A stretch of 64,000 nucleotides of DNA. Origin: G965216905 sp965216905 (GTDB lineage Bacteria; Actinomycetota; Acidimicrobiia; Spongiisociales; ZC4RG35). Location: the NCBI GenBank assembly GCA_965216905.1, contig OZ244213.1, positions 2,542,001 to 2,606,000 on the forward strand, written 5' to 3'. Both the position numbers and the translations under genes were made by a program. Shown here one piece after another: positions 33,554 to 42,701 of this stretch (position 1 is its first letter; every line of letters begins with the position of its first letter). A model generated the notes under the pieces. The model did not search any database. It saw only the letters and a list, made by a program, of their open reading frames with translations, and was not told the DNA's origin.

Positions 33554-36069
33554 CCAGGGCCACGTTCGCACGCATGCTGGTGCTGGTGGGGACGGTGGGA
33601 ATGGCATGGGGTGTCCTGAGCTTGGGTACGACCGCCGGAGACCCAACCCTCGAGCCAGCTGCGCCCGCGCCGCGGAACTTCGAGGCGCGCCGCCCGGCGA
33701 CGGTCGTCGATCAGGAACGGACCGACGCCGAGATCCAGCGCGTCGTGAGTGCCGTCGCTCCCGTGCTTCGCGAGGACTCCGAGCGAGAGAGTGCGATCTT
33801 CCGGCAGGTGTCCGACCTCCTCGAGCGGGTCGAAGAGATCGCAGCGCCCGAACCGGCGGCCGCTCCCGTCATCCCGGAGGCGGTGACGACCACGACGGCG
33901 CAGGCGGCGCCTGACGCGTCGGAGCCACCCGTCGAGGAGGTGGAGCCGGTCACGCTGACGGGCTTCGTGTTCGCCGACGTGGACGGCGACGCGGCGTTCG
34001 ACACGCTCGCCAGTGAAGGGTTCCGGGCCGACCTGCCGCTGATGGATGTTCGGCTGGTGGCGGTGGCGGCGAGCGGCCAGCACTTCGTGGGCCGGACCGG
34101 CGGCGACGGCCGGGTGGCCATCGAAGCGCCACCGGGCGAGTACACCGTGTACCTCGACATCTCGTCGAGCGGATATCCCACGGGCTTCCGCGCCGCAGAG
34201 GAGGGTGCGGAGCAGGACGTCGTGTGTCGCTCGGGGGAGTGCCCGCTGCCGACGAGTGTGGCCCTGGTTCCCCAGGTCGCTCCGCGAGCCGAACGGATCG
34301 CCGAGCTGGCCGCCGAGGCTCCATTCCTCGATGCGCCCACCTTGGAGACGCTCACCGACTTCGCCGAACAGGACCTGTTCCGGGGCTTGGCCTCGACACC
34401 GACGGCCATCGCCGCCATCGAGGCGGCTGTGGTCGATCGACTGTCGTTGTACTTCACGACCGGGGTCGACGAGGACGAGGTCGACGCGATCGCCGGCCAG
34501 GCGCTCCAGGAACAGCGATTCGTCAGCATCGACGGGCTCGCCAGCGAGGCCGCCCGACTGGCGGTCAACGAGTTGACGGCCGAGTTGGTCGACAACAACC
34601 TCGTCGTCGACCAGGAACGGACCGCCGAAGCGCAGCGGCTGGCCGCCGAATCGGTCCAAGATGTGGTGGAGACCTACCGGCAGGGTGAGGTGATCGTCAG
34701 CGAGGGTCAGGTGATGTCGGAGCTGGACATCGCGGCGATCAACGAGACGGGTTCGTTCGTCGAGAAGACACAGCGTCGTTTCGGCATGCTGGGCATGCTG
34801 GCGGTCTTGGTGGCGGTGATCGCCTACTACCTCGCCCGGTTCCGCCAGCGGTTCTGGGAGCGGCCCCGCATGGTGGCGCTCCTCGGCATGTTGATCATCG
34901 GGGCGTCGATCGCCGTGCGAGCCACCGTGGCCGCGGCGGAGACGACCGGGACGCTCTACGTCGTCCCGGCGGTCGCCTTCGGATACCTGGCATCGGTGCT
35001 CTTCGACAACCGAATGGGAACGCTGATGGCGTTGGCGATGGGCGTGCTGACCGCAGTCGGGACGTTCGACCCCGGTGCGACGGTCTACGCCGGCCTCGCC
35101 ACGCTGGCGCCGATCGGTTTCGTGTCGGCCATCTCCAGCCGAAAGGCCTTCCGGAACTCGGTGGCCATCTCGGCGATCGCCTCAGCCGTGATCGCCGCGG
35201 CGGCCGCCTGGTTCTTCGAGGTGAATCCCGGGGCGAACGCCTTCGACGAGGTGTGGCCGCACGCGGCGTGGGCCGGGGGCATCTCGCTGGCTGCCGCGCT
35301 CGTGTCCCTGGCGGTGATGCCCTTCTTCGAGTCGATGTTCGACATCACCACCACCCTGCGACTCCTCGAACTCACCGACCGGAACCACGAGGCACTCCAA
35401 CTGCTCCAGGACAAGGCGTTCGGCACCTTCAACCACTCATTGATGGTGGGGACCCTCGCCGACTCCGCCGCTCGAGCGATTGGCGCCAACACGTTGCTCG
35501 CCAGGGCGGCCGCCTACTTCCACGACATCGGGAAGACGGAGAACCCCACCTACTTCATCGAGAACCAGTTCGGTATTCCAAACCCGCATGAAGGGCTGGC
35601 GCCGGAGAAGTCTGCCGAGGTCATCCGCCAGCATGTGATCGACGGGATCGAGTTGGCGCGGCGCTACCGCATTCCATCCGACGTCGCCGAAGGGATCGTG
35701 GCCCATCATGGCGACGGCATCATGCGGTACTTCTACGAGGAGGCTCGTCAGAAGTATGGGCCCGAGAACGTCGACCCGGACCTGTATCGGCATGCGGGAC
35801 ACAAACCGAAGACGCGGGAGATGGCGATCGTGATGATGGCCGACTCGGTCGAAGGCGCCTGCCGGGCGGTGTTCGGCGAGGAGGAGCCGAGCCGTGAGTC
35901 CATTCAGAAGGTGGTCAATCGGGTGATCGACGAGAAGGTGGGAGACGGGCAGCTGTCGGCATGCAATCTGACGTTCGGACAGCTCACCAAGGTACGAGAG
36001 GCGTTCACCGACTCGTTGTTGGGTCACTATCATCAGCGGATCCCGTATCCGAACTTCCCAGGCGAATGA
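33550..36069 (+). CDS. 7TM-HD phosphohydrolase (PgpH-like) with an inserted B-like domain
   Basis: 839 aa. TM1 is at ~8-25. An extracellular 7TMR-HDED-like region begins TVVDQERTDAEIQRVVSA and resumes at ~350 (NLVVDQERTAEAQRLAAES, GEVIVSEGQVMSELD). Between them, at ~135-240, is a domain of the SdrD/Cna-B type (LTGFVFADVDGDAAFDTL, TGGDGRVAIEAPPGEYTVYL). Six or seven TM helices follow (~410-590), then the HD domain with FNHSLMVGTLADSA (~628) and YFHDIGKTENPTYF (~658), and the second half of the site in VAEGIVAHHGDGIM. PgpH in Listeria hydrolyses c-di-AMP; that activity is likely here but unproven. Confidence 0.9.
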   Translation: MTRATFARMLVLVGTVGMAWGVLSLGTTAGDPTLEPAAPAPRNFEARRPATVVDQERTDAEIQRVVSAVAPVLREDSERESAIFRQVSDLLERVEEIAAPEPAAAPVIPEAVTTTTAQAAPDASEPPVEEVEPVTLTGFVFADVDGDAAFDTLASEGFRADLPLMDVRLVAVAASGQHFVGRTGGDGRVAIEAPPGEYTVYLDISSSGYPTGFRAAEEGAEQDVVCRSGECPLPTSVALVPQVAPRAERIAELAAEAPFLDAPTLETLTDFAEQDLFRGLASTPTAIAAIEAAVVDRLSLYFTTGVDEDEVDAIAGQALQEQRFVSIDGLASEAARLAVNELTAELVDNNLVVDQERTAEAQRLAAESVQDVVETYRQGEVIVSEGQVMSELDIAAINETGSFVEKTQRRFGMLGMLAVLVAVIAYYLARFRQRFWERPRMVALLGMLIIGASIAVRATVAAAETTGTLYVVPAVAFGYLASVLFDNRMGTLMALAMGVLTAVGTFDPGATVYAGLATLAPIGFVSAISSRKAFRNSVAISAIASAVIAAAAAWFFEVNPGANAFDEVWPHAAWAGGISLAAALVSLAVMPFFESMFDITTTLRLLELTDRNHEALQLLQDKAFGTFNHSLMVGTLADSAARAIGANTLLARAAAYFHDIGKTENPTYFIENQFGIPNPHEGLAPEKSAEVIRQHVIDGIELARRYRIPSDVAEGIVAHHGDGIMRYFYEEARQKYGPENVDPDLYRHAGHKPKTREMAIVMMADSVEGACRAVFGEEEPSRESIQKVVNRVIDEKVGDGQLSACNLTFGQLTKVREAFTDSLLGHYHQRIPYPNFPGE

Positions 36070-36097
36070 CGGACGCCGATCCTCCGAGTCTCACTCG

Positions 36098-36586
36098 ATG
36101 GTCGTCGCGATCGGCCGGGCGTTGAGCGTCCACCTCAGCGACGAGCAACCGCTCGATGTCGACCAGGCTCGATTGTGCGACCTCACCCGGCGGGTGCTGC
36201 GGACCCAGGGATACCCGGAGGACGCCGAGGTCGCGGTCCTGCTGGTGACCGATGACGACATGGCGTCGTACAACCGCCGCTTTCTGCAGCGCGAAGGCCC
36301 GACCGATGTGCTGGCCTTCCCACTGGAGGAGCACCAGCCCGGTGTGCCGCCTCGGGTGGCCCCGTCCGGACCGCCGATTCATCTCGGAGACGTCGTGATC
36401 GCCCCCGCCTATGTCGGTCGGCAGGCGGCCGAGCACGGTACGACCACCGACGAAGAGATGGCCCTGATGCTGGTGCACGGGCTGCTCCACCTCATGGGTT
36501 ACGACCATGGCGAGGACGATGAAGCCGAGGCGATGGAGTCGCGAGAGCGGGAAATCCTCGCTCAGGTGGGGCTGCGGCGTCGATGA
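36098..36586 (+). CDS. ybeY: Endoribonuclease YbeY
   Basis: 162 aa. The metal motif HGLLHLMGYDH (three His) at ~127 and the MASYNRRFLQREGPTDVLAF segment are diagnostic. YbeY is a single-strand endoribonuclease needed for 16S rRNA 3'-end maturation and ribosome quality control. It follows the PgpH-like gene by 28 bp and overlaps the CBS-domain gene by 4 bp (ATGA). Confidence 0.95.
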   Translation: MVVAIGRALSVHLSDEQPLDVDQARLCDLTRRVLRTQGYPEDAEVAVLLVTDDDMASYNRRFLQREGPTDVLAFPLEEHQPGVPPRVAPSGPPIHLGDVVIAPAYVGRQAAEHGTTTDEEMALMLVHGLLHLMGYDHGEDDEAEAMESREREILAQVGLRRR

Positions 36587-37764
36587 CGATCGCCGTGGTG
36601 GTCCTCGTACTCTTCGTCGGCGTCGCCGGGCTGCTCCGGGCGGCGTCGGTTTCCATGATGCGAATCCCTCGAGCCGATGCGTTGCGGGCAGCGGCCGAGG
36701 GGACTCGGGGTGCTGCTCGCGCCGCCGAGCTGCTCGAGGAACGGGACGCCATCGTTCCGGCCGTGAATGTCGCGCATCTGACCTTGGTGGTGGTGGCCGC
36801 CGTGACGGCGACCTGGCTGATCGTGCGCTCGTCGACCGGGCTTCCGGTGGCTGTGGCGCTGGCCGCGGTGGCCGCGGTGGTCCTGCTCGTCGCCGACCTC
36901 ATTCCGAGGGCGGTCGGCCGCCGGAGGAGTCTCCAGCTGGCGTATCGCCTCGTCGGGATCGTGGCCGCGGCCGTCGCCGTCGGTGCCTTTGCGACCGAGT
37001 TCGTGGTGGACGAGGAAGACGACGAGCCCGAGGATGATCCGCTCGAGGACCTGCGCGAGCGTGCCCTCATCGGCGCGGTGATCGAGTTCCGGGAGACGGT
37101 CGTCCGCGAGGTGATGGTCCCGCGCCCCGACATGGTCAGCGCGGCCGAGACGTCGAGCGTGGGCGAAGCGCTCACCGTGTTCGAGCGGCATGGCTTCAGC
37201 CGGCTGCCGGTGACCGGCTCCGGTCTGGAAGATGTCGTCGGGTTGCTGATCCTGAAAGACCTGCTTCCGGCGCTGGCGGGAGGCCGCCACGGTGACCCCA
37301 TCGGCCGCTACCTCCGCCCGGTGCAGTTCGTGCCCGAGACGCAGGCGGCGGCCGACCTGCTCAGGACGATGCAGACTTCGAAATCGCACCTGGCCGTCGC
37401 GGTCGACGAGTTCGGCGCGGTTGCAGGTCTCGTCACGATCGAAGATCTGCTGGAGGAACTGGTAGGGGAGATCGCCGACGAGTACGACGAGGACGAACGG
37501 ATGGTCGTCGAGCGACCGGATGGATCCCTGCTCGTCGACGGGCGACTGTCGGTCGCTGAACTGTCGGGGATCGTCGGAGCCGACCTCCCCGACGACGAGT
37601 GGGACACCGTGGCGGGGTTGGTTCTCGATCTGGCCGGTCGAGTCCCCGAGGAGCGAGAGCGGTTCGAGGCAGGTCCGGTTTCGCTGACGGTCGCCCGGGT
37701 GCAGGGTCGCCGGGTGGGAGCGGTGGTGGTGGAGCGACGGCCTCCCATCGCCGACCAGCCATGA
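36583..37764 (+). CDS. CBS-domain membrane protein (hemolysin/CorC-type)
   Basis: 393 aa. A DUF21/CNNM-like membrane domain (~1-140, VVVLVLFVGVAGLLRAASVS; VAALAAVAAVVLLVADLIPR), a CBS pair (~170-300, EVMVPRPDMVSAAETSSVG, HLAVAVDEFGAVAGLVTIED) and a C-terminal CorC_HlyC domain (DGSLLVDGRLSVAELSGIVG). The family is linked to Mg2+/Co2+ efflux; the hemolysin name is historical. Its place between ybeY and era is conserved in actinobacteria. The TGA overlaps the era ATG. Confidence 0.92.
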   Translation: MTIAVVVLVLFVGVAGLLRAASVSMMRIPRADALRAAAEGTRGAARAAELLEERDAIVPAVNVAHLTLVVVAAVTATWLIVRSSTGLPVAVALAAVAAVVLLVADLIPRAVGRRRSLQLAYRLVGIVAAAVAVGAFATEFVVDEEDDEPEDDPLEDLRERALIGAVIEFRETVVREVMVPRPDMVSAAETSSVGEALTVFERHGFSRLPVTGSGLEDVVGLLILKDLLPALAGGRHGDPIGRYLRPVQFVPETQAAADLLRTMQTSKSHLAVAVDEFGAVAGLVTIEDLLEELVGEIADEYDEDERMVVERPDGSLLVDGRLSVAELSGIVGADLPDDEWDTVAGLVLDLAGRVPEERERFEAGPVSLTVARVQGRRVGAVVVERRPPIADQP

Positions 37765-38684
37765 CGGCCATCCGATCTGGCATCCGATCTGGCATCCGAT
37801 CAGGCTTCGTGCCGGTCGTCGGCCGGCCCAATGTGGGCAAGTCGACACTCGTCAATGCCATGGTCGGTTCGAAGGTCGCGATCACCTCGACTCGGCCGCA
37901 GACGACTCGTAACACGATTCGAGGGATCGTCACCGGGGTCGAGCACGGTGATCCGGTGTACCAGATGGTCTTGATCGATACCCCGGGCCTGCACCGACCG
38001 CGGACGGAGCTGGGAAGCCGACTCAACACCCTGGTCTACCGAACGTTGCCCGAGGCCGACGTCACCCTGTTCGTGATCGATGCCACCCAGCCGGTGGGAC
38101 CGGGCGATCGCCTGGTGGCTCAGCGTCTGGCCGAAGCCGGTGGCCCGGCCATCGTTGCGGTCAACAAGACCGACGTCGCCTCCCACGCCCAGGTCGCAGC
38201 CCAACTCGAGAAGGCTTCGACCTGGGACTTCGATGCATACGTGCCGGTGTCGGCGGTGTCGACCGACAATGTGTCGGTGCTCCGCTCGGAGTTGGTCGGG
38301 AAGCTGCCCGAGGGACCGCTCTACTTCGACCCGGAGACGATCAGCGATCAGCCGGAGCATCGGCTGGCCGCCGAAATCATCCGGGAGAAGTTCCTCGACC
38401 GTCTGCGCGACGAGTTGCCGCACTCGCTGTTCGTGATCGTGGAGGACATCGATGCCGAAGGCGATGTCACGATCATCTCGGGCCGACTCATCGTCGAACG
38501 CAACAGCCAGAAGGGCATCGTCATCGGCAAGGGGGGATCGATGCTGTCGGCCGCCGGTTCCGAGGCTCGTGTGGAGTTGGAGGCGGTGCTCGGAACCAAG
38601 GTGCACCTCGACCTCCGTGTCGGAGTCGAGGAGAACTGGCAAGAGCGGCCGCAGCTGCTGGATCGGTTCGGCTTCGAGGGCTGA
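37761..38684 (+). CDS. era: GTPase Era
   Basis: 307 aa from ATG 37761, overlapping the previous stop. Motifs: VVGRPNVGKSTLVNAMVGSK (G1), IDTPGLHRPRTELG (G3), NKTD (G4), then the C-terminal KH domain (RNSQKGIVIGKGGSMLSAA). Era binds 16S rRNA and helps 30S assembly. The first codons contain three tandem 12-bp repeats encoding IRSG three times, so the extreme N-terminus is not conserved Era sequence. Confidence 0.96.
   Translation: MTAIRSGIRSGIRSGFVPVVGRPNVGKSTLVNAMVGSKVAITSTRPQTTRNTIRGIVTGVEHGDPVYQMVLIDTPGLHRPRTELGSRLNTLVYRTLPEADVTLFVIDATQPVGPGDRLVAQRLAEAGGPAIVAVNKTDVASHAQVAAQLEKASTWDFDAYVPVSAVSTDNVSVLRSELVGKLPEGPLYFDPETISDQPEHRLAAEIIREKFLDRLRDELPHSLFVIVEDIDAEGDVTIISGRLIVERNSQKGIVIGKGGSMLSAAGSEARVELEAVLGTKVHLDLRVGVEENWQERPQLLDRFGFEG
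37770..37805 (+). repeat. Three tandem 12-bp repeats at the start of era
   Basis: ATCCGATCTGGC (37770-37781), an identical copy (37782-37793), then ATCCGATCAGGC (37794-37805). Each adds I-R-S-G, so changes in copy number keep the frame. Confidence 0.9.
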
Positions 38685-38702
38685 CAGATCGAGTTCGCTG
38701 GT

Positions 38703-38708
38703 TACGCT
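38703..38708 (+). promoter_or_regulatory. -10 box TACGCT for the SirB1-like gene
   Basis: TACGCT ends 8 bp before GTG 38717 with no ribosome site, indicating a leaderless transcript. Confidence 0.5.
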
Positions 38709-38716
38709 GCTGGCAG

Positions 38717-39334
38717 GTGGACTCGATGTCGATGGTCGCCCGTGCCGAACGGGTCGCCGAGCTGGCCGGACACGATCGGCTTGCCGAGGCCTTCTGTGAG
38801 ATCGCCGCGTTCGCCTACCCGGACGCCGACCCGGATCGAGTCACCGCATGGCTGGACGCGGCCGCCGCCCGGGTCGTCGGCGACACCCACCTTGCCGTGC
38901 GGCGAGTCATCTCGATCTCGAAGGGACTGGGCGGAAACGTCGAGGACTACCGCAACCCCGACAACTCGTTTCTCCACCGGGTGATCGAGACTCGGCGAGG
39001 GATACCAGTTTCGCTGTCGGTGATCTGGATCGAAGTGGGCCGGCGCGCCGGAATCGAGATGGAGGGGGTCGGGCTCCCTGGGCACTTCGTCGTGTACGCG
39101 GGCGGACAGATGGTCGATCCGTTCCACTACGGCGAAGCCATCGGGTTCGACGAGGCGGCATCGCTGGTGGCGGCATCCCTCGGCGGCGCCCCCCGACTGG
39201 ATCGGAGCTGGCTGGCGCCCGTCAGCGGAGTGGACGTCGTCCGGCGAGCCCTTCGAAACCTCGAGTCTCTGTACGTCGAGCGGACCGACATCGCTTCGGT
39301 CGAGTGGGCACGGACCTGCCTCGAAGCCCTCTGA
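38717..39334 (+). CDS. SirB1-like transglutaminase-fold protein
   Basis: 205 aa. The family signature runs from ISKGLGGNVEDYRNPDNSF through RRGIPVSLSVIWIEVGRRAG to GVGLPGHFVVYAGG and VDPFHYGEAI. The conserved Asn-rich and GxPGHF motifs are intact; the transglutaminase Cys is replaced by Ser in SLSVIW, as in most family members. The function is not known; in Salmonella the name comes from an invasion regulator context. Possibly monocistronic after era. Confidence 0.85.
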   Translation: MDSMSMVARAERVAELAGHDRLAEAFCEIAAFAYPDADPDRVTAWLDAAAARVVGDTHLAVRRVISISKGLGGNVEDYRNPDNSFLHRVIETRRGIPVSLSVIWIEVGRRAGIEMEGVGLPGHFVVYAGGQMVDPFHYGEAIGFDEAASLVAASLGGAPRLDRSWLAPVSGVDVVRRALRNLESLYVERTDIASVEWARTCLEAL

Positions 39335-39391
39335 TCGCCACGATTCGCCGACGCCGCGCCAAAAGGTCGGACTTCGTGACCCCGCCCCGGA

Positions 39392-39397
39392 TACGGT
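39392..39397 (+). promoter_or_regulatory. -10 box TACGGT for the ATP-grasp-like gene
   Basis: TACGGT is 6 bp before ATG 39404, with no Shine-Dalgarno sequence. Confidence 0.45.
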
Positions 39398-39403
39398 GTT
39401 GCG

Positions 39404-40765
39404 ATGTACGACCCGCTCGATCTCGACCAACGACTGGCCGAGCTGCATCGTGGCCGTCGATTCGTTCTGGCTGTCGATGTGGCGGCAGGCGTCACGCCGT
39501 TCGTCCCGGTCCTGCGCCGGTGGGGCGTCGATGACATCCTGTTGATCGCCCGGTGGGCCGGTGCCGGGGACCTTCCCGACATCGACTTCGTTCCCATCGA
39601 GGTGGAACCGGGCGGCACGCTGAGCGAGGGCCTGCAGCGGCTTGGCGAAGCATTCGCCTCGCCTCCGCCGCAGGTGGCCGAGCTGGTCGATGCGTTCGAC
39701 CCGATCGGCGAGGCGGGGGTCATCACCCCACCCTTCCTCCGCCGGCCCGGGTTGTTCGGCAGGCGAACGATGGGTGCCCGTCCGGACAACTGGCGGCGTC
39801 TCGAGGACAAGACGCTGGTCGACGACATCTGGGAGCGGTCGGGGGTCCCGGCGGCCCCGGTGGCGCTGGTGGAACCAGCCGAGGCTTCGGAAGCAGCCGT
39901 AACACTGGCGACCGACCTGGGCACGGTTTGGTCCGCGGACAACACCCGGGGCTGGCACGGTGCCAACGACGGCACACGCTGGGTTCCGGACGGGGAGGCC
40001 GCGCGACGGGTGGCCGGCGAACTCGGGTGGGCGAAAACCGTCCGAGTGATGCCCTTCCTGGACGGTATCCCCTGTTCGATCCATGGAATCGTGACGGCCG
40101 GCGGCGTGGCCGTCACCCGCCCCGCCGAGATCCTGATTCTGCGCGATCACACCAGTCAGACCTTCTCGTACGCCGGTGTCGCCAGCACCTGGGACCCGCC
40201 GGATGTGCGGCGCTCCGAGATGCGTTCAGTGGCTCGTCGAGTGGGCCGGCAGCTGGCGACCGAAGTCGGGTATCGAGGAGCCTTCGGGATCGATGGGGTG
40301 CTGACCGAAGGCGGCTTTCGGCCAACCGAGCTCAACCCGCGGTTCACCGCCGGTCTGATGAGGATCGCCCATGGCTTGCAGGCGGTCGACCTCGGCAGCC
40401 TCGACCGGGCGATCGTCGACCGCGACATCGAACTCGACGCCGAAGCCCTCGAGCAGATGATCGTGACGGCTGCAGATGCGCGACGACATCCGGTGGCCGG
40501 CATGGTTGTCCCCGACGTGCTCGAGCGGGAGTCCGTCGGCATTCACCTCGCCGGTGACGATGTCAGCTTGGAGGAAGGCGGAATCGACGGCACGGTCTCG
40601 ACCGGTCCGATCGCCGGCGGCACCTACCTGCGGCTGGCATTCGACCCGGACTCGGTACCCATCGGTCCATCGTTGGCGCCGCTGGTGCTGCGGACCTTGC
40701 GGGCCGCCGCCAATCGCTGGGGTTTCGAGCTCCCGGATCTAGTGCCTGCCCCCGACCTTCGCTGA
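39404..40765 (+). CDS. ATP-grasp-fold protein of unknown substrate
   Basis: 453 aa. The middle and C-terminal parts look like an ATP-grasp enzyme: RLEDKTLVDDIWERSGVPAA (central domain entry), AKTVRVMPFLDGIPCSIHG, and the metal/ATP segment VGYRGAFGIDGVLTEGGFRP followed by ELNPRF. ATP-grasp enzymes join a carboxylate to an amine or thiol through an acyl phosphate. No biosynthetic neighbours are present to suggest a substrate, and the N-terminal ~130 residues match nothing I recognise. Leaderless by its -10 spacing. Convergent with the next gene. Confidence 0.65.
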   Translation: MYDPLDLDQRLAELHRGRRFVLAVDVAAGVTPFVPVLRRWGVDDILLIARWAGAGDLPDIDFVPIEVEPGGTLSEGLQRLGEAFASPPPQVAELVDAFDPIGEAGVITPPFLRRPGLFGRRTMGARPDNWRRLEDKTLVDDIWERSGVPAAPVALVEPAEASEAAVTLATDLGTVWSADNTRGWHGANDGTRWVPDGEAARRVAGELGWAKTVRVMPFLDGIPCSIHGIVTAGGVAVTRPAEILILRDHTSQTFSYAGVASTWDPPDVRRSEMRSVARRVGRQLATEVGYRGAFGIDGVLTEGGFRPTELNPRFTAGLMRIAHGLQAVDLGSLDRAIVDRDIELDAEALEQMIVTAADARRHPVAGMVVPDVLERESVGIHLAGDDVSLEEGGIDGTVSTGPIAGGTYLRLAFDPDSVPIGPSLAPLVLRTLRAAANRWGFELPDLVPAPDLR

Positions 40766-40772
40766 CGATCGG

Positions 40773-41606
40773 TCACGAAGATGGGGCGGTGGCGTCGCCG
40801 GAAAGGCCATCGAAGACGGCCATCGGCGCCGACCAGAGCAACCAGGCGAGGCCGAGGCCGGAGAGCCCGAGGACGACCAGCGCAACGCGTCCCACCGGGA
40901 CCAGCCTTCGCACGGTCGTCGCCACTTCGACCAGGGTGCCGACCCCGTCCAGCGTCTCGTCATAACCCGCCAAGGCCGTCTCGGCCCGCTCGAGATGGCC
41001 GTCCATCGTTCTGATGCGGTCTCCCAGACCGGAGATCTGGCCGGCCGATTCGTCGATCACCGGAACGGTTGCCCGAATGGCCGCGCCCTGTTCGGCGATC
41101 TGCTCCGCCAGACCATCCATCGACGTCTGGACGTCGAGGAGTGCCTCGTCGAATGGCACATCGGGGTCGTATCGAACGCCGACTATCGAGAGCGTGCTCA
41201 TGGCGCCATCGATCACGGCGGCGGTGTCGATGAGGGCGGGCAGGCTCGATTCCACCGCGGCGAGTGTGGCGGGCAGGTCCTCGGCCGCCAGTTCGGAGAC
41301 GGCACCCAGTACTTCGGTCAGGTCCTCGCTTGCCTGGCCGGCGTTGTCGGTGACCGAAGCCACCTCACCCATCGCCGTGCGCAACTCACCGAGCGCGCTG
41401 GCGGCGGCGTCGAGCACCTCGGCCGTGGGCTCCGATGCGGTGGCCAGATCGGGGGCGGCAACCGTCCCGGCCTCGACCACGCTCAAACCCACCCAACCCA
41501 CCGTGGTGGCCGCCACCGTGAACAGGCTCAGCAGGATTGCGCCCACGCGAAAGACGGTTGCCCGCGTCGTGTTGCGCAGGATCGAATTGGGGAGGGAGGG
41601 AGACAC
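40773..41606 (-). CDS. Two-TM membrane protein with long helical extracytoplasmic region
   Basis: 277 aa from GTG 41606; a TTG at 41639 is an alternative. One TM segment near the N-terminus (FRVGAILLSLFTVAATTVGW), about 190 Ala/Glu-rich helical residues with heptad-like spacing (ASALGELRTAMGEVASVTDN, LAEQIAEQGAAIRATV, GDRIRTMDGHLERAETALAG), and a C-terminal TM segment (ALVVLGLSGLGLAWLLW). The layout resembles coiled-coil spacer proteins of the envelope. Divergent from the ABC exporter 144 bp away. I recognise no family. Confidence 0.7.
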   Translation of the reverse strand: MSPSLPNSILRNTTRATVFRVGAILLSLFTVAATTVGWVGLSVVEAGTVAAPDLATASEPTAEVLDAAASALGELRTAMGEVASVTDNAGQASEDLTEVLGAVSELAAEDLPATLAAVESSLPALIDTAAVIDGAMSTLSIVGVRYDPDVPFDEALLDVQTSMDGLAEQIAEQGAAIRATVPVIDESAGQISGLGDRIRTMDGHLERAETALAGYDETLDGVGTLVEVATTVRRLVPVGRVALVVLGLSGLGLAWLLWSAPMAVFDGLSGDATAPSS

Positions 41607-41750
41607 GCCGTGGATGTTCCCGTTCGAGGCATATCTCAAACCAGCCCGGCGGTCGGTCTCTACCGGGAGCCTGCTGGCCGAGTGTTTGGAGATCCCCGCT
41701 TGGGGTACCGTCCCATCGGCCCAATTCCATGCACCAGGAGACCGTCACCG

Positions 41751-42701
41751 TTGGAAACCATGATCGCCGCCGACGCCGTCTCGATGACCTATGACGGCCG
41801 GACCGGAGTCCACGATCTCGACTTCGAAGTTCCGGCCGGCTCCCTGATCGCTTTGGTTGGACCGAGCGGTGCCGGCAAGTCGACCATCGTCCGTCTGCTG
41901 ACCGGGTTGCTCGATCGCGAGTCGGGAATGCTCGAGGTGCTCGGGCGTGATCCGGGGGAATTCGACGCGGAGACCCGAGCGCAGCTCGGCTACCTGCCAC
42001 AGAGCTCGGTGCTGTACCCGACACTGAGCATTCGTGAGAACCTCGACTTCGTGGCCTCCACCTACGGGCTTCGGGGTAGTGCTCGGGCCAAGGCGGCCGA
42101 TCGGATTCTCGAATTCGTCGAACTGGCCGACGTCGCCGATCGCCGGCTCGCCGACACTTCGGGCGGGATGCAGCGCCGGGTGGGATTGGCGGCGGCGTTG
42201 ATCCACGAACCGAAGATGCTGTTCCTCGACGAGCCGACCGCCGGTTTGGATCCCATCCTGCGGCGCTCGGTCTGGGACCATTTCGTTGAGCTCCGTGAGG
42301 CCGGACGGACCTTGTTGGTCACCACCCAGTACGTCGGGGAAGCGTCTTACTGCGATCGCATCGCCTTGCTGGAAGAGGGGAGGATTCTCGAGTTCGGAGC
42401 GCCCGAAGATCTTCGCCGATCGGCATTTGGTGGGGAACTGGTGGATGTCGTGTTCACCGAGCCGCCGTCGTACGGGGACGTCGAGCTGTTCGGCAGTCGG
42501 GTCGGTGCCACCGAGATCGCAACCCTCGGTCCGGCGACGGTTCGTCTCACGGTTCCCGACGCCGGCCAGGCCATCCCGCTCGTGGCGTCCACCGCCGACG
42601 ACGTCGGGTTGTCGGTGGCGGAGACCGAGCGGTACCTGCCGGATTTCGACGACGTGTTCGTTCGGATCGTCAAGCGCCATCGCGAGGGGAGCCGATCGTG
42701 A
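41751..42701 (+). CDS. ABC transporter ATP-binding protein (ABC-2 exporter)
   Basis: 316 aa from TTG 41751, 10 bp after AGGAG; the ATG at 41760 is the conventional choice but sits 19 bp from that site. Walker A LVGPSGAGKSTIVRLL (~40), Q-loop LGYLPQSS, signature TSGGMQRRVGLAAALIHEPK and Walker B MLFLDEPTAGLDP are intact. The C-terminal ~80 residues are an extra domain (GDVELFGSRVGATEIATLGP) often seen in exporter ATPases. Overlaps its permease gene (GTGA). Substrate unknown. Confidence 0.92.
   Translation: METMIAADAVSMTYDGRTGVHDLDFEVPAGSLIALVGPSGAGKSTIVRLLTGLLDRESGMLEVLGRDPGEFDAETRAQLGYLPQSSVLYPTLSIRENLDFVASTYGLRGSARAKAADRILEFVELADVADRRLADTSGGMQRRVGLAAALIHEPKMLFLDEPTAGLDPILRRSVWDHFVELREAGRTLLVTTQYVGEASYCDRIALLEEGRILEFGAPEDLRRSAFGGELVDVVFTEPPSYGDVELFGSRVGATEIATLGPATVRLTVPDAGQAIPLVASTADDVGLSVAETERYLPDFDDVFVRIVKRHREGSRS

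Noticed and set aside
37770..37805. CRISPR-like array
   Set aside because: The repeats are directly adjacent, lie inside a coding sequence and have no spacers. No CRISPR array or cas gene is seen anywhere in the window.
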